Origin: Alphaproteobacteria bacterium
GTDB lineage: Bacteria; Pseudomonadota; Alphaproteobacteria; Ferrovibrionales; Ferrovibrionaceae
Reading direction: 5' to 3'
Assembly: GCA_017307375.1 (NCBI GenBank)
Contig: JAFKFH010000004.1
Span: 434,001-498,000, forward strand
Length of the DNA stretch: 64,000 bases
Numbering within the stretch: the stretch's first letter is position 1; every line of letters begins with the position of its first letter. Under the pieces are notes generated by a model. That model saw only the letters and a list, made by a program, of their open reading frames with translations. It was not told the DNA's origin and made no database searches. Shown piece by piece: positions 1-7,875 of the stretch. The position numbers were made by a program, and so were the translations under genes.

Positions 1-197
1 TCGCGCTGGCTAATGATCGGGCCGAGCTTGAGCGGCGGCGGGTCCGGCTTGCCGCGTTGCGCGACGGTGCGCCGCTGTTCGATCCGGGGCGCAGTGCCCG
101 CCATCTGGCCGCCGCCTTCGCCGAGATGGCGCGGCGGTCCCGCGCCGGGCTCGCCCCGGCGCCGTTCCGGATCGGCGAGGACGGGTCAGTCGGTTAG
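1..197 (+). CDS. C-terminal end of SPINDLY-type O-GlcNAc transferase (partial)
   Basis: The third forward frame is open from the window edge to a TAG at 195-197 and encodes the last 64 or so residues of a larger protein. The tail contains ALRDGAPLFDPGRSARHLA, followed by a stretch ending in APAPFRI. This is the usual end of the catalytic domain in bacterial TPR/SPINDLY O-linked N-acetylglucosamine transferases, where a loop reading like 'LFD..R..R.LE.AY..M' closes the second Rossmann lobe. The N-terminal TPRs and catalytic residues lie outside the window, so activity cannot be judged. The stop overlaps the end of the convergent gene by 12 bases. Confidence 0.7.
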   Translation, partial: ALANDRAELERRRVRLAALRDGAPLFDPGRSARHLAAAFAEMARRSRAGLAPAPFRIGEDGSVG

Positions 198-626
198 CGG
201 CTGCAGCGCGGTCGTCTTGCCGTCTGCGCGGGTTACCAGCCCGCCGACGAACCGGCCGCTGCCATAGGCATCCATCCGGCCGATGACGCGGATCCGGTCG
301 CCGACCCGGACCGCGGACTTGGCGGCCCAGCCGTGCCCGGCGTCGACGACGACCGAGGCGTGGCCGTCGGACAGGACGAAGTCGCCGGTATTGGCGGCGA
401 CCACCGTCCCCATGATCATCACGAAGCTGGATTGCGGGATTTCGCCGATCGGGGTCGGTACGGCGAGGCGGGCAGCCGCCTGGGCGGCCGGATCGGGCGC
501 AGCCGCCGGGGCGGGAGTGGCCGCGGCCGGCGGTGTCGTGGCGGCCGGGGTCTTGGCCGCCTGCTGGCCCTGGGCGGGCAGGGCCAGGACCATGGCCAGC
601 AGCAGAGTTGTCGATCGGACGAGCAT
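186..626 (-). CDS. Secreted OB-fold protein with Ala/Pro linker
   Basis: The 146-residue product begins with a clear Sec signal peptide: MLVRST, a hydrophobic core (LLLAMVLALPA) and a cut site near AQGQ. An Ala/Pro/Thr-rich linker follows at residues 24-52. The C-terminal 90 residues alternate short beta strands (SFVMIMGTVVAANTGDFVLS, SVVVDAGHGW, VGDRIRVIGRMDA) in the pattern of a small OB fold similar to the periplasmic YgiW/YdeI (BOF) family. It is therefore probably a periplasmic or surface-anchored ligand-binding protein. The fold assignment rests on pattern only and the ligand is unknown. The gene is convergent with the upstream O-GlcNAc transferase gene. A 238-base gap up to the next gene (627-864) holds no further convincing ORF. 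Confidence 0.6.
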   Translation of the reverse strand: MLVRSTTLLLAMVLALPAQGQQAAKTPAATTPPAAATPAPAAAPDPAAQAAARLAVPTPIGEIPQSSFVMIMGTVVAANTGDFVLSDGHASVVVDAGHGWAAKSAVRVGDRIRVIGRMDAYGSGRFVGGLVTRADGKTTALQPLTD

Positions 627-864
627 GGTCAGAAAATCACCCTGCTGGCCGCCCTGGGCAAGGGGAAACGCGCTTCCCGGCGACCCTAATTGCCCTGTAG
701 CGTGCGGGCCGCGGGCATGTCATTCTACCCGGCGTCGGTACGGGAGCCGGCCATTTCGCGATTCGCTCATGAATTCGCCGGCTTGACCTGTATCGTGGTG
801 GCGACCGATGCTGAGCGAACAACGCTCGGCGCGACGCGATGTATCAGCAGGGCGTGATCCGACC

Positions 865-1992
865 ATGACGGAGACGATGCAACTCAGCAAGGCCGACGTC
901 GAGCGTCTGATGCGCGATCCGTCACCGGATGCGCGCGTCGATGCCGCCTCCAAGGTCGCCAGCGCCTTCGCCGACGCGCATCTTACTGACAGCGAGCGTC
1001 AGCTTGCCCGCGAAATCATTGCCGCCTTCGCCCATGACGCCGTCGTCCGCGTCCGCCAGGCCCTGTCCGAGAACCTGAAGGACAGCCCGGATATCCCCCA
1101 CGAACTGGCGCTGAAGCTGGCCAAGGACGTCGCCGAGGTGGCGGCACCGATGCTGGCCTCGTCGTCGGTGCTGTCCGAAGCCGATCTGATCGAGATCGTC
1201 ACGGCCGGGTCGTCGGCGCATCAGACCGCCATCGCCTCGCGCCGCGAGGTTCCTGCGACGCTTGCCGGCGTGCTGGTCGAGAAGGGCTCCGAGGATGCCG
1301 TCTCGACGCTGATGAAGAACGACGGCGCCCAGGTCGACGAAGGCCAGATGGAAAAGGCCCTGACCCGGTTCGAGGGCAGCCAGAAGGTCGCCGACAACCT
1401 GGCGCTGCGCGCCAAGCTGCCGATCACGATCACCGAGCGTCTGGTGGCCGTGGTTTCCGACAAGATCCGCGAACATCTGGTTACCCATCACGAAATGCCG
1501 CCCGATCTCGCCGCCGATCTGCTGCTGCAGAGCCGGGAAAAGGCACTGGTCGGCCTGCTGGCCGAGAACGAGACGGTCGACGTCGAGGCGCTGGTGCGCG
1601 ACCTCAAGGCCAATGGCCGGCTGACCCCGACGCTGATCCTGCGGGCGCTCTGTACCGGCGATATCGATTTCTTCGAGCATGCGATGGCGGTGCTGGCCGG
1701 CATTCCCGTCCAGAATGCTCACCGGCTGATCAACGACCCGGGTCGGATCGGCCTGAAGACGCTCTATGACCGCTGCAGCCTGCCGCCGCAACTGTTCGAC
1801 ATGGTGCGGATCGCCATCGATGTGGTGCGCGAGACCCAGTACAATGGCCTGCCCGGCGATCGCCGCCGCTTTGTCGAGAGCGTGATCGAGCGCACGCTGA
1901 CCGCGTTTGACACGATCATGGAAGGCGACGATATCGACTGGCTGATCCGCAAGCTGTCCGGTTCGGCCTCGGCGCGCTCGCAGGCGGCCTGA
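865..1992 (+). CDS. DUF2336 domain protein
   Basis: The 375-residue product is all-helical and made of repeated helical pairs. It matches the alphaproteobacterial DUF2336 family: an early motif MQLSKADVERLMRDPSPDAR, then SERQLAREIIAAFAHDAVVRVR and DSPDIPHELALKLAKD. Related proteins look like HEAT-type scaffolds, some linked to motility or signalling, but no reaction is established. I place the start at the internal ATG at 865 because the family motif begins there and the 19 extra residues from 808 are arginine-rich and unlike the family. The gene is followed by a GC-rich hairpin and is convergent with the SDR gene. Confidence 0.75.
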   Translation: MTETMQLSKADVERLMRDPSPDARVDAASKVASAFADAHLTDSERQLAREIIAAFAHDAVVRVRQALSENLKDSPDIPHELALKLAKDVAEVAAPMLASSSVLSEADLIEIVTAGSSAHQTAIASRREVPATLAGVLVEKGSEDAVSTLMKNDGAQVDEGQMEKALTRFEGSQKVADNLALRAKLPITITERLVAVVSDKIREHLVTHHEMPPDLAADLLLQSREKALVGLLAENETVDVEALVRDLKANGRLTPTLILRALCTGDIDFFEHAMAVLAGIPVQNAHRLINDPGRIGLKTLYDRCSLPPQLFDMVRIAIDVVRETQYNGLPGDRRRFVESVIERTLTAFDTIMEGDDIDWLIRKLSGSASARSQAA

Positions 1993-2004
1993 CCCGCCGG
2001 GATG

Positions 2005-2026
2005 CGGCCGGGCCAGGGCCCGGCCG
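2005..2026. terminator. GC-rich hairpin between convergent genes
   Basis: Perfect 10-bp arms CGGCCGGGCC and GGCCCGGCCG are separated by a 2-base loop (AG). The hairpin lies 13 bases after the DUF2336 stop and 25 bases before the SDR stop, where a bidirectional terminator would sit. There is no T-run on either side, so it would be a weak or Rho-assisted stop. Confidence 0.45.
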
Positions 2027-2050
2027 TGCCTTCGGCCAGCCGGCGGATGC

Positions 2051-2809
2051 TCAGATGCAGCGGCCGCCGTCGACTTCCAGGATGACACCGGTGATGAACG
2101 AGGCTTCGTCCGACGCCAGGTAGAGCGCGGCGTTCGCGATGTCGCGCGGGGTCGACAGCCGGCCGATCGGAATCGACGAGACGAAGCGCTGATGCTGCTC
2201 GGGCGTCTCCTCGCCGCCCATGAACACCTTCAGCATCGGCGTGGTGCCGGCGACCGGCGCCAGCGCGTTGACGCGGATCTGCTCGGGCGCCAGCTCGACG
2301 GCCATCGCCTTGGTCAGCGTGATCGCCGCACCCTTCGAGCCGTTGTACCAGACGAGGCCCGGACGCGGCCGCAGCCCGGCGGTCGAGGCATTGTTGATGA
2401 TGGCGCCGCCGCCCCGCTTGCGCATCTCGGGGATTGCGTGCCGCGCGCCGAGATAGATGCTCTTGACGTTGACCGCGAACAGCTTGTCGAAGGTCGCCTC
2501 GTCGGTATCGAGCAGCGAGCCGTTCAGCTGCGGCATGCCGGCATTGTTGACGAGGATGTCGAGCCCGCCATAGGCCTTGACCGCGGCCGCCACCATGCCG
2601 GCCACGTCGGCATCTGCCGTGACGTCGGCCTTGACCCCCAGCGCCTTGCCACCCGCCTTGGCGATGTCGCCCGCCACCCGCTCGGCCGCCGCCAGGTTGA
2701 GGTCGGCGATCACCACGGCCGCGCCCTCCTCGGCGAAACGAAGCGCGATGCCCTCGCCGAAACCCGACCCGCCGCCGGTGACGATGGCGACCTTGTTGTG
2801 CAGACGCAT
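2051..2809 (-). CDS. SDR-family NAD(P)-dependent oxidoreductase
   Basis: The 252-residue product is a classical short-chain dehydrogenase. The cofactor motif TGGGSGFG is at residues 11-18, NNAG at 88-91, and the catalytic Ser142, Tyr155 and Lys159 (YNGSK) are all present; VDGG closes the protein. An Asp after the second strand (IADLN) favours NAD(H) over NADP(H). The substrate cannot be read from sequence; relatives are often named 3-oxoacyl-ACP reductase or glucose dehydrogenase. The gene is divergent from the dehalogenase-like hydrolase across a 131-base spacer that must hold both promoters. Confidence 0.85.
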   Translation of the reverse strand: MRLHNKVAIVTGGGSGFGEGIALRFAEEGAAVVIADLNLAAAERVAGDIAKAGGKALGVKADVTADADVAGMVAAAVKAYGGLDILVNNAGMPQLNGSLLDTDEATFDKLFAVNVKSIYLGARHAIPEMRKRGGGAIINNASTAGLRPRPGLVWYNGSKGAAITLTKAMAVELAPEQIRVNALAPVAGTTPMLKVFMGGEETPEQHQRFVSSIPIGRLSTPRDIANAALYLASDEASFITGVILEVDGGRCI

Positions 2810-2940
2810 ATCTTGGTTCCTTATTCCGACTCTATCCGAGAGGAGGGGAGTATACCGACGGGCCGACAGGTCGCCATGCGAAAGCGGTTTGCCTTGTCCC
2901 GGCTTGCCGATAGAGTGCCCCGCGAACGGGAGGGCACCCG

Positions 2941-3816
2941 ATGTTCGAGGGCTTCAGCGACCTTTCGGTCGATACTGGCGAAACCGAGATCTTCATCCGG
3001 CGGGGCGGCGAGGGGCCGCCGCTGCTGCTGTTGCACGGGTTTCCGCAGACCCATGCCATCTGGCATCTGGTCGCGCCCGATCTGGCGCGGCATTTTACCG
3101 TCATTGCCGCGGACCTGCGCGGCTATGGCCGGTCGGGCAAGCCCGCCTCGACCCCCGATCACGCGGCGCATTGCAAACGCACGATGGCGCGCGACATGGC
3201 GACGGTGATGACGCGCCTCGGGTTCGATCGCTTCGCCGTCGCCGGGCATGATCGCGGGGGCCGGGTGACGCACCGTCTCTGCCTCGACCATGCCGAACGG
3301 GTGACCAGGGCCGCCGTGCTCGACATCATCCCGACGCTAACCTGGTTCGAGCAGGTGACCGCCAAGCGCGCGCTCGACTATTACCACTGGCTCTTCCTGG
3401 CCCAGCCCTTCGACCTGCCCGAACGGCTGATCGGCGGCGATCCCGACTACTACATGCACCAGAAGCTCGGCTCCTGGGGGTCGGGTTTCGACCGGTTCGC
3501 GCCCGAGGCGATGGCGAGCTATCTCGATGCCTGGCGCCGGCCCGAAGTGGTTCATGCCGCCTGCGAGGATTACCGGGCGGCGGCCAGCATCGACCTCGAG
3601 CACGACCGCGCCGACCGCGATGCCCGCATCCGCTGTCCGCTGCTGGCGCTGTGGGGCGAGAAGGGGCGGATGCACGGCGAGTTCGACGTGCTGGCCACCT
3701 GGGCGGAGAAGGCGACCGACGTCACCGGGCGGTCCCTGCCCTGCGGCCACTACCTGCCCGAGGAGCAGCCGAAGATGGTGTTGGATGAATTCATGCGCTT
3801 CTTTGCCGGCGGCTGA
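2941..3816 (+). CDS. Alpha/beta hydrolase of the fluoroacetate dehalogenase type
   Basis: The 291-residue alpha/beta hydrolase has its nucleophile in the elbow GHDRGGR (Asp104), not a Ser. The surrounding residues match those of characterised fluoroacetate dehalogenases: Arg105 and Arg108, which bind the carboxylate; His149, Trp150 and Tyr211, which make the halide pocket; Asp128; and the general base His270 (CGHYLPEE). The oxyanion-loop motif HGFPQTHAIWH is also present. The expected reaction is hydrolysis of a haloacetate to glycolate plus halide. The residue set supports the family strongly; preference for fluoro- over chloroacetate is inferred. The start ATG follows GGGAGGGC. The divergent SDR may be a partner. 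Confidence 0.85.
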   Translation: MFEGFSDLSVDTGETEIFIRRGGEGPPLLLLHGFPQTHAIWHLVAPDLARHFTVIAADLRGYGRSGKPASTPDHAAHCKRTMARDMATVMTRLGFDRFAVAGHDRGGRVTHRLCLDHAERVTRAAVLDIIPTLTWFEQVTAKRALDYYHWLFLAQPFDLPERLIGGDPDYYMHQKLGSWGSGFDRFAPEAMASYLDAWRRPEVVHAACEDYRAAASIDLEHDRADRDARIRCPLLALWGEKGRMHGEFDVLATWAEKATDVTGRSLPCGHYLPEEQPKMVLDEFMRFFAGG

Positions 3817-3822
3817 CCGGCG

Positions 3823-4503
3823 ATGACCGACAAGCCCTTGCATCGCGGGCCGCTCGCCCGGCTGCGGAACTGGTTCCTGGCCGGCATCGTCGTCACCGCG
3901 CCGCTCGCCATTACCATCTATCTGACGATCTATTTCGTCGAGGCGGTCGACCGCAACGTCGATTCCCTGCTGCCGCCGGAACTGAAGCCGTCGACCTACC
4001 TGCCGTTCCAGGTGCCCGGGCTGGGGCTGATCATCGCGCTGGTCTCGCTGACGCTGATCGGTTTCCTGGCGACCAACTTCCTGGGCCGCAGCGTCATCGG
4101 CATCGGCGAGAGGATCGTCGCCCGGATGCCGCTGGTGCGCGGCATCTACGGCGCGCTGAAGCAGTTGTTCGAGACGCTGCTGTCGCAGACCGGTTCGAGC
4201 TATCGCCAGGTCGTGCTGGTGCCGTTTCCGCGCGAGGGATCCTGGGCGATCGCCTTCGTCACCACCGAACAGACCGGCGAGGTCGGCCGCGCCGTCGCGC
4301 AGGACGACCTGATCGGCGTCTACGTGCCGACGACACCCAATCCGACCGGCGGCTACCTGATCTATGTCCGCCGGGCCGACGTCATTCCGCTGAAGATGAC
4401 GGTCGAGGAGGGCATGAAGGTCGTGATCTCGACCGGCGTGGTCCAGGCGCCTGACGAGGTGGTGGCCCAGATCGACCGCAAGACGCCGAGCGAGGCGGCC
4501 TGA
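3823..4503 (+). CDS. DUF502 family membrane protein
   Basis: The 226-residue product has two N-terminal membrane segments (about 16-40 and 66-88). The conserved DUF502 block follows: RMPLVRGIYGALKQLFETLL, VVLVPFPREGSWAIAFVT and GVYVPTTPNPTGG. Members are inner-membrane proteins found widely in bacteria and plants, without a fixed biochemical role. The gene starts 6 bases after the dehalogenase gene and its TGA overlaps the next ATG (TGATG), so it is the first or second gene of an operon ending with mtgA. Confidence 0.85.
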   Translation: MTDKPLHRGPLARLRNWFLAGIVVTAPLAITIYLTIYFVEAVDRNVDSLLPPELKPSTYLPFQVPGLGLIIALVSLTLIGFLATNFLGRSVIGIGERIVARMPLVRGIYGALKQLFETLLSQTGSSYRQVVLVPFPREGSWAIAFVTTEQTGEVGRAVAQDDLIGVYVPTTPNPTGGYLIYVRRADVIPLKMTVEEGMKVVISTGVVQAPDEVVAQIDRKTPSEAA

Positions 4504-5297
4504 TGCTCGATGCCGTCGAGCTGGTGATCGACTGGCTGCACAAGCTGGATCTGGTCACGATGGCGGTCGTGGTCTACGGCTTCTGGTTCGCCGTTATGGG
4601 CCTGATCGGGGTGATCGTCGCCCTGCGCGCCCGCGGGCCGCGGCTCGACGCCTATCGCCGGATTTCGCAGAACCTGCTGGGCACGCTGATGGCGTCGTTC
4701 GCGCTGTACACCGCGCTGTTGATCAATTCGATCTGGCGCGATCGCAGCGACGCCCAGCATATCGTGGTGCAGGAGGCGCGGGCGATCGAACAGTCGATCC
4801 TGCTGTCACGCCATCTCTCCGTGCCGGATCGCGGCGAGCTCGAGGTGATGCTGCGCGACTATGTCCAGGTCGTCGTGGTGCGCGAATGGCCCGCTCTCGA
4901 CGAATCGATGGAACTGCCCTTCGCGGTGCCCGAACTGCGCGAGGCGATGGAATGGGTGCTGGCGCTCAAGCCGGCCACCCCCGAGGACAGCTTCCTGCGC
5001 GGCCAGCTCGTCGCCGAGATCGGCAGGATCGAGCAGGCGCGAACCCGGCGGATCGCCATCGCCGACCAGGAAATCTCGATCGTGGTCTGGATCACGCTGG
5101 TCCTCTCGGCGACCATCGTCGGCACCGCCGTCGCGATGGTGCATGTCGAGAACAAGCGCACCGAGGCGCTGACGCTCACCTTGCTATCGATCCTGATCGG
5201 CAGCGCCTTCTGGGTGTTGCTGTCGCACGACCAGCCGTTCGTCGGCACGCTGTCGGTGTCGCCCAAGCCGCTGATCGCGGCGGTCAATGCCCTCTGA
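4503..5297 (+). CDS. DUF4239-like membrane protein
   Basis: The 264-residue product has two N-terminal membrane helices (about 17-42 and 60-78), a central soluble helical part with EARAIEQSILLSR, and two C-terminal helices (about 198-216 and 225-242). This is the layout of the bestrophin-like DUF4239 family. No transport or enzyme function is assigned. Translation is coupled to the DUF502 gene through a TGATG overlap. Confidence 0.65.
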   Translation: MLDAVELVIDWLHKLDLVTMAVVVYGFWFAVMGLIGVIVALRARGPRLDAYRRISQNLLGTLMASFALYTALLINSIWRDRSDAQHIVVQEARAIEQSILLSRHLSVPDRGELEVMLRDYVQVVVVREWPALDESMELPFAVPELREAMEWVLALKPATPEDSFLRGQLVAEIGRIEQARTRRIAIADQEISIVVWITLVLSATIVGTAVAMVHVENKRTEALTLTLLSILIGSAFWVLLSHDQPFVGTLSVSPKPLIAAVNAL

Positions 5298-5306
5298 CGT
5301 CGGCCG

Positions 5307-5987
5307 ATGACGGCCGTTCGCCGGCTGCTACGCCTCGCCGGGCGTATCGGCGCGGGCATCGTCGGCGTCGTTCTGGCGTTGATCGTGATCTATCGCTGGG
5401 CCGGGCCGCCCGTCACCCCGCTGATGCTGCTGCGCCTGCCCGAGGCGGGGACGATCCGGCGTGACCCGGTGACGCTCGACGAGATCGCGGCCGCCCTGCC
5501 GCGTTCGGTCGTTGCCTCCGAGGACAACCGGTTCTGCCTGCATCACGGCATCGACTGGGATGCCGTGGCCGAGGCGATCGACGATTATGAGGAGGAGGGG
5601 CGCCTGCGCGGGGCCTCGACGATCACGATGCAGGTGGCCCGCAACCTGTTCCTGTGGCCTGGCGGCGGTTTCCTGCGCAAGGCCGTCGAAGCGCCGATCG
5701 CCCTCGCCATCGATCTGCTCTGGCCCAAGCGCCGGATCATCGAGGTCTATCTCAACATCGCCGAATGGGGCGAGGGCATCTATGGTGCCGAGGCGGCCGC
5801 CCAGGTCTATTTCCGCAAGCCGGCCAGGGCGCTGAGCGGCCGCGAGGCGGCGCTGATGGCCGCGGTGCTGCCCAATCCGCGGCGCTGGTCGCCGGCCAGC
5901 CCCAGCCGCTATATCGCCGGCCGTGCCGGCGTCATCCAGGGCCGCATCGGCCAGCTCGGACCGTTGCTCGGCTGCATCGCCGGCTGA
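5307..5987 (+). CDS. mtgA: Monofunctional biosynthetic peptidoglycan transglycosylase
   Basis: The 226-residue product has one N-terminal membrane anchor (about 9-28) and a single GT51 domain. The diagnostic motifs come in order: EDNRF with the catalytic Glu, RGASTITMQVARN, RKAVEAPIA and KRRIIEVYLNIAEWG. The enzyme polymerises lipid II into glycan strands on the periplasmic face. It lacks a transpeptidase domain, as expected for MtgA. The start ATG is 9 bases after the DUF4239 stop. Confidence 0.92.
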   Translation: MTAVRRLLRLAGRIGAGIVGVVLALIVIYRWAGPPVTPLMLLRLPEAGTIRRDPVTLDEIAAALPRSVVASEDNRFCLHHGIDWDAVAEAIDDYEEEGRLRGASTITMQVARNLFLWPGGGFLRKAVEAPIALAIDLLWPKRRIIEVYLNIAEWGEGIYGAEAAAQVYFRKPARALSGREAALMAAVLPNPRRWSPASPSRYIAGRAGVIQGRIGQLGPLLGCIAG

Positions 5988-6071
5988 GTAGCCATCTGGC
6001 TTAAGCCTCCTGGTCGGTTGACGAATCACCGGCCGGCAATGCCCAATGGCACCCGAGGCGAGCGAGGGAGA

Positions 6072-7796
6072 ATGCTGCAGGAAACCGCGTTGATTGCCAC
6101 GCTGGTGATCGGATTGGTCATGGCTTTCGGGCTCGGCCTGGTGGCGCTGCGCCTGCGGCTGTCGCCGCTGGTCGGCTATCTGCTGGCCGGCATGGCGGTG
6201 GGGCCGTTCACCACCGAGCTCATCGGCGACGACAGCCTCGCCATCCAGCTCGGCGATATCGGCCTGGTGCTGCTGATGTTCGGGGTGGGGCTGACCTTTT
6301 CGCTGCGCGACCTCATCGCGGTCCGCACGGTCGCCCTGTCCGGCGCGATCGTGCAGATGGCGATCACCACGTTGCTCGGCGCGCTGCTGGCGGTTGCCTG
6401 GGACTGGCGCTGGGCCGAGGCGCTCGTCTTCGGCCTGGCCCTGTCCGTCGCCTCGACGGTGGTGATGCGGCGGGCGCTGGAGGAACGCCGCGAGCTCGAC
6501 GGCAGCGACGGGCGGATCGCCGTCGGCTGGCTGGTTGCCGAAGATGTCGTCATCGTCCTGGTGCTGCTGCTGCTGCCGGCGGTGACCGATGCCACCGCGA
6601 CCGGCAGCGAGATCGGGATCAGCCTCGGTCTTGCCCTGGTCAAGGCGGCGGTGTTCTTCGCCGTGGCCCTGCTGATCGGCCGCCGGCTGGCGCCCTGGGC
6701 ACTGGCCCAGGCGGCGCGCACCGGCTCGCGCGAGCTCTATACGCTCGCCGTTCTCGTCCTCGGCCTCGGTCTTGCCTTCGGCGCCGCCTATCTCTTCGGT
6801 GTGACGGTGGCGCTCGGCGCCTTCCTGGCCGGCGTCGCCTTCGGCGAATCCGAACTCAGCCGCCGCGCCGCCAACGACACGCTGCCGCTCAAGCATGCCA
6901 TTGCCGTCCCCTTCTTCATCTCGCTCGGGCTGATGTTCGACTTCCACGCGGTGGCGGCGAGCCCGCTGGCCGTGATGGGGGTGCTGATCGTCGTGGTCGT
7001 GGCCAAGGCGGCAGTGGCGGCCGGTATCATGCTGGCCTTCCGCCGGCCGCTGCGCACGGCGCTGACCGTCTCGGCGTCGCTGGCCCAGATCGGCGAGTTC
7101 TCGTTCATCCTGGCCGGGCTCGGCGGCATGCTCGGCCTGCTGTCGGACGAGGCGCGCGACCTGATCATCGCCGGCGCCGTCCTGTCGATCGTCATCAACC
7201 CGCTGATGTTTGCCGCGGTGCGTCCGCTGTCGCGCTGGCTCGGCCGCAAGGCCTGGGTCGCGCGGCTGGCCCCCGTCGAGGCGGATGAACGGGATGATAA
7301 GGCCGCCGGCCGTGCCGCCCCGCAGGGGCACGTCGTGCTGGTCGGCTATGGGCGGATCGGGCGGCTGGTTGCCAGTGGGCTGAAGGATCGCGGGCGCCAG
7401 GTCGTGGTGATCGAACAGGACCCGACCATCGTCGAACGGCTGGCGGCCGAGGGCGAACCGGTGATCTATGGCAATGCCGCCGCCGCCGCGGTGATCGAGG
7501 CCGCCTGGCTGCGCCAGGCGCGGCTGGTGGTGGTGACGCTGTCGGACCCGTTGCAGGCCGGCGAGATCGCGGCGCTGGCGCATGCCGCCAACCCCGATTT
7601 GCAGGTGATCGCGCGTGCCGCCGGCGAGGTCGAGCGCAGCCATCTCGCCGCCCGCGGTGCCGACCGGGTCGTGGTCGACGACCGCGAGCTCGGCTTGGCC
7701 ATGACCCTCGAAAGCCTGCTGGCCGACGGGCTCGACGAACCGGCGGCGGTGGACGCGGTCAAGGATATCCGGCGCGGCCTGCTCGCCGGTCAATGA
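6072..7796 (+). CDS. Kef/YbaL-type cation:proton antiporter with TrkA-N domain
   Basis: The 574-residue product has about twelve membrane helices in the first 400 residues (CPA2 antiporter domain; GYLLAGMAVGPF near residue 35, GVTVALGAFLAGVAFGES in the middle). A cytosolic Rossmann RCK/TrkA-N domain begins near residue 420 (VVLVGYGRIGR). It probably exchanges potassium or sodium for protons and is gated by a nucleotide at the RCK domain. I chose the ATG at 6072, which follows GAGGGAG, over the in-frame ATG at 6018, whose extra 18 residues are polar and not family-like. Confidence 0.88.
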   Translation: MLQETALIATLVIGLVMAFGLGLVALRLRLSPLVGYLLAGMAVGPFTTELIGDDSLAIQLGDIGLVLLMFGVGLTFSLRDLIAVRTVALSGAIVQMAITTLLGALLAVAWDWRWAEALVFGLALSVASTVVMRRALEERRELDGSDGRIAVGWLVAEDVVIVLVLLLLPAVTDATATGSEIGISLGLALVKAAVFFAVALLIGRRLAPWALAQAARTGSRELYTLAVLVLGLGLAFGAAYLFGVTVALGAFLAGVAFGESELSRRAANDTLPLKHAIAVPFFISLGLMFDFHAVAASPLAVMGVLIVVVVAKAAVAAGIMLAFRRPLRTALTVSASLAQIGEFSFILAGLGGMLGLLSDEARDLIIAGAVLSIVINPLMFAAVRPLSRWLGRKAWVARLAPVEADERDDKAAGRAAPQGHVVLVGYGRIGRLVASGLKDRGRQVVVIEQDPTIVERLAAEGEPVIYGNAAAAAVIEAAWLRQARLVVVTLSDPLQAGEIAALAHAANPDLQVIARAAGEVERSHLAARGADRVVVDDRELGLAMTLESLLADGLDEPAAVDAVKDIRRGLLAGQ

Positions 7797-7875
7797 CGCC
7801 GGCCGACGGCACCGGAAGTCGTTGAGCGGCGCGCGAAAACTGGCAGGATGGCCGGCAACCAGGGAGGTTGCCAGC

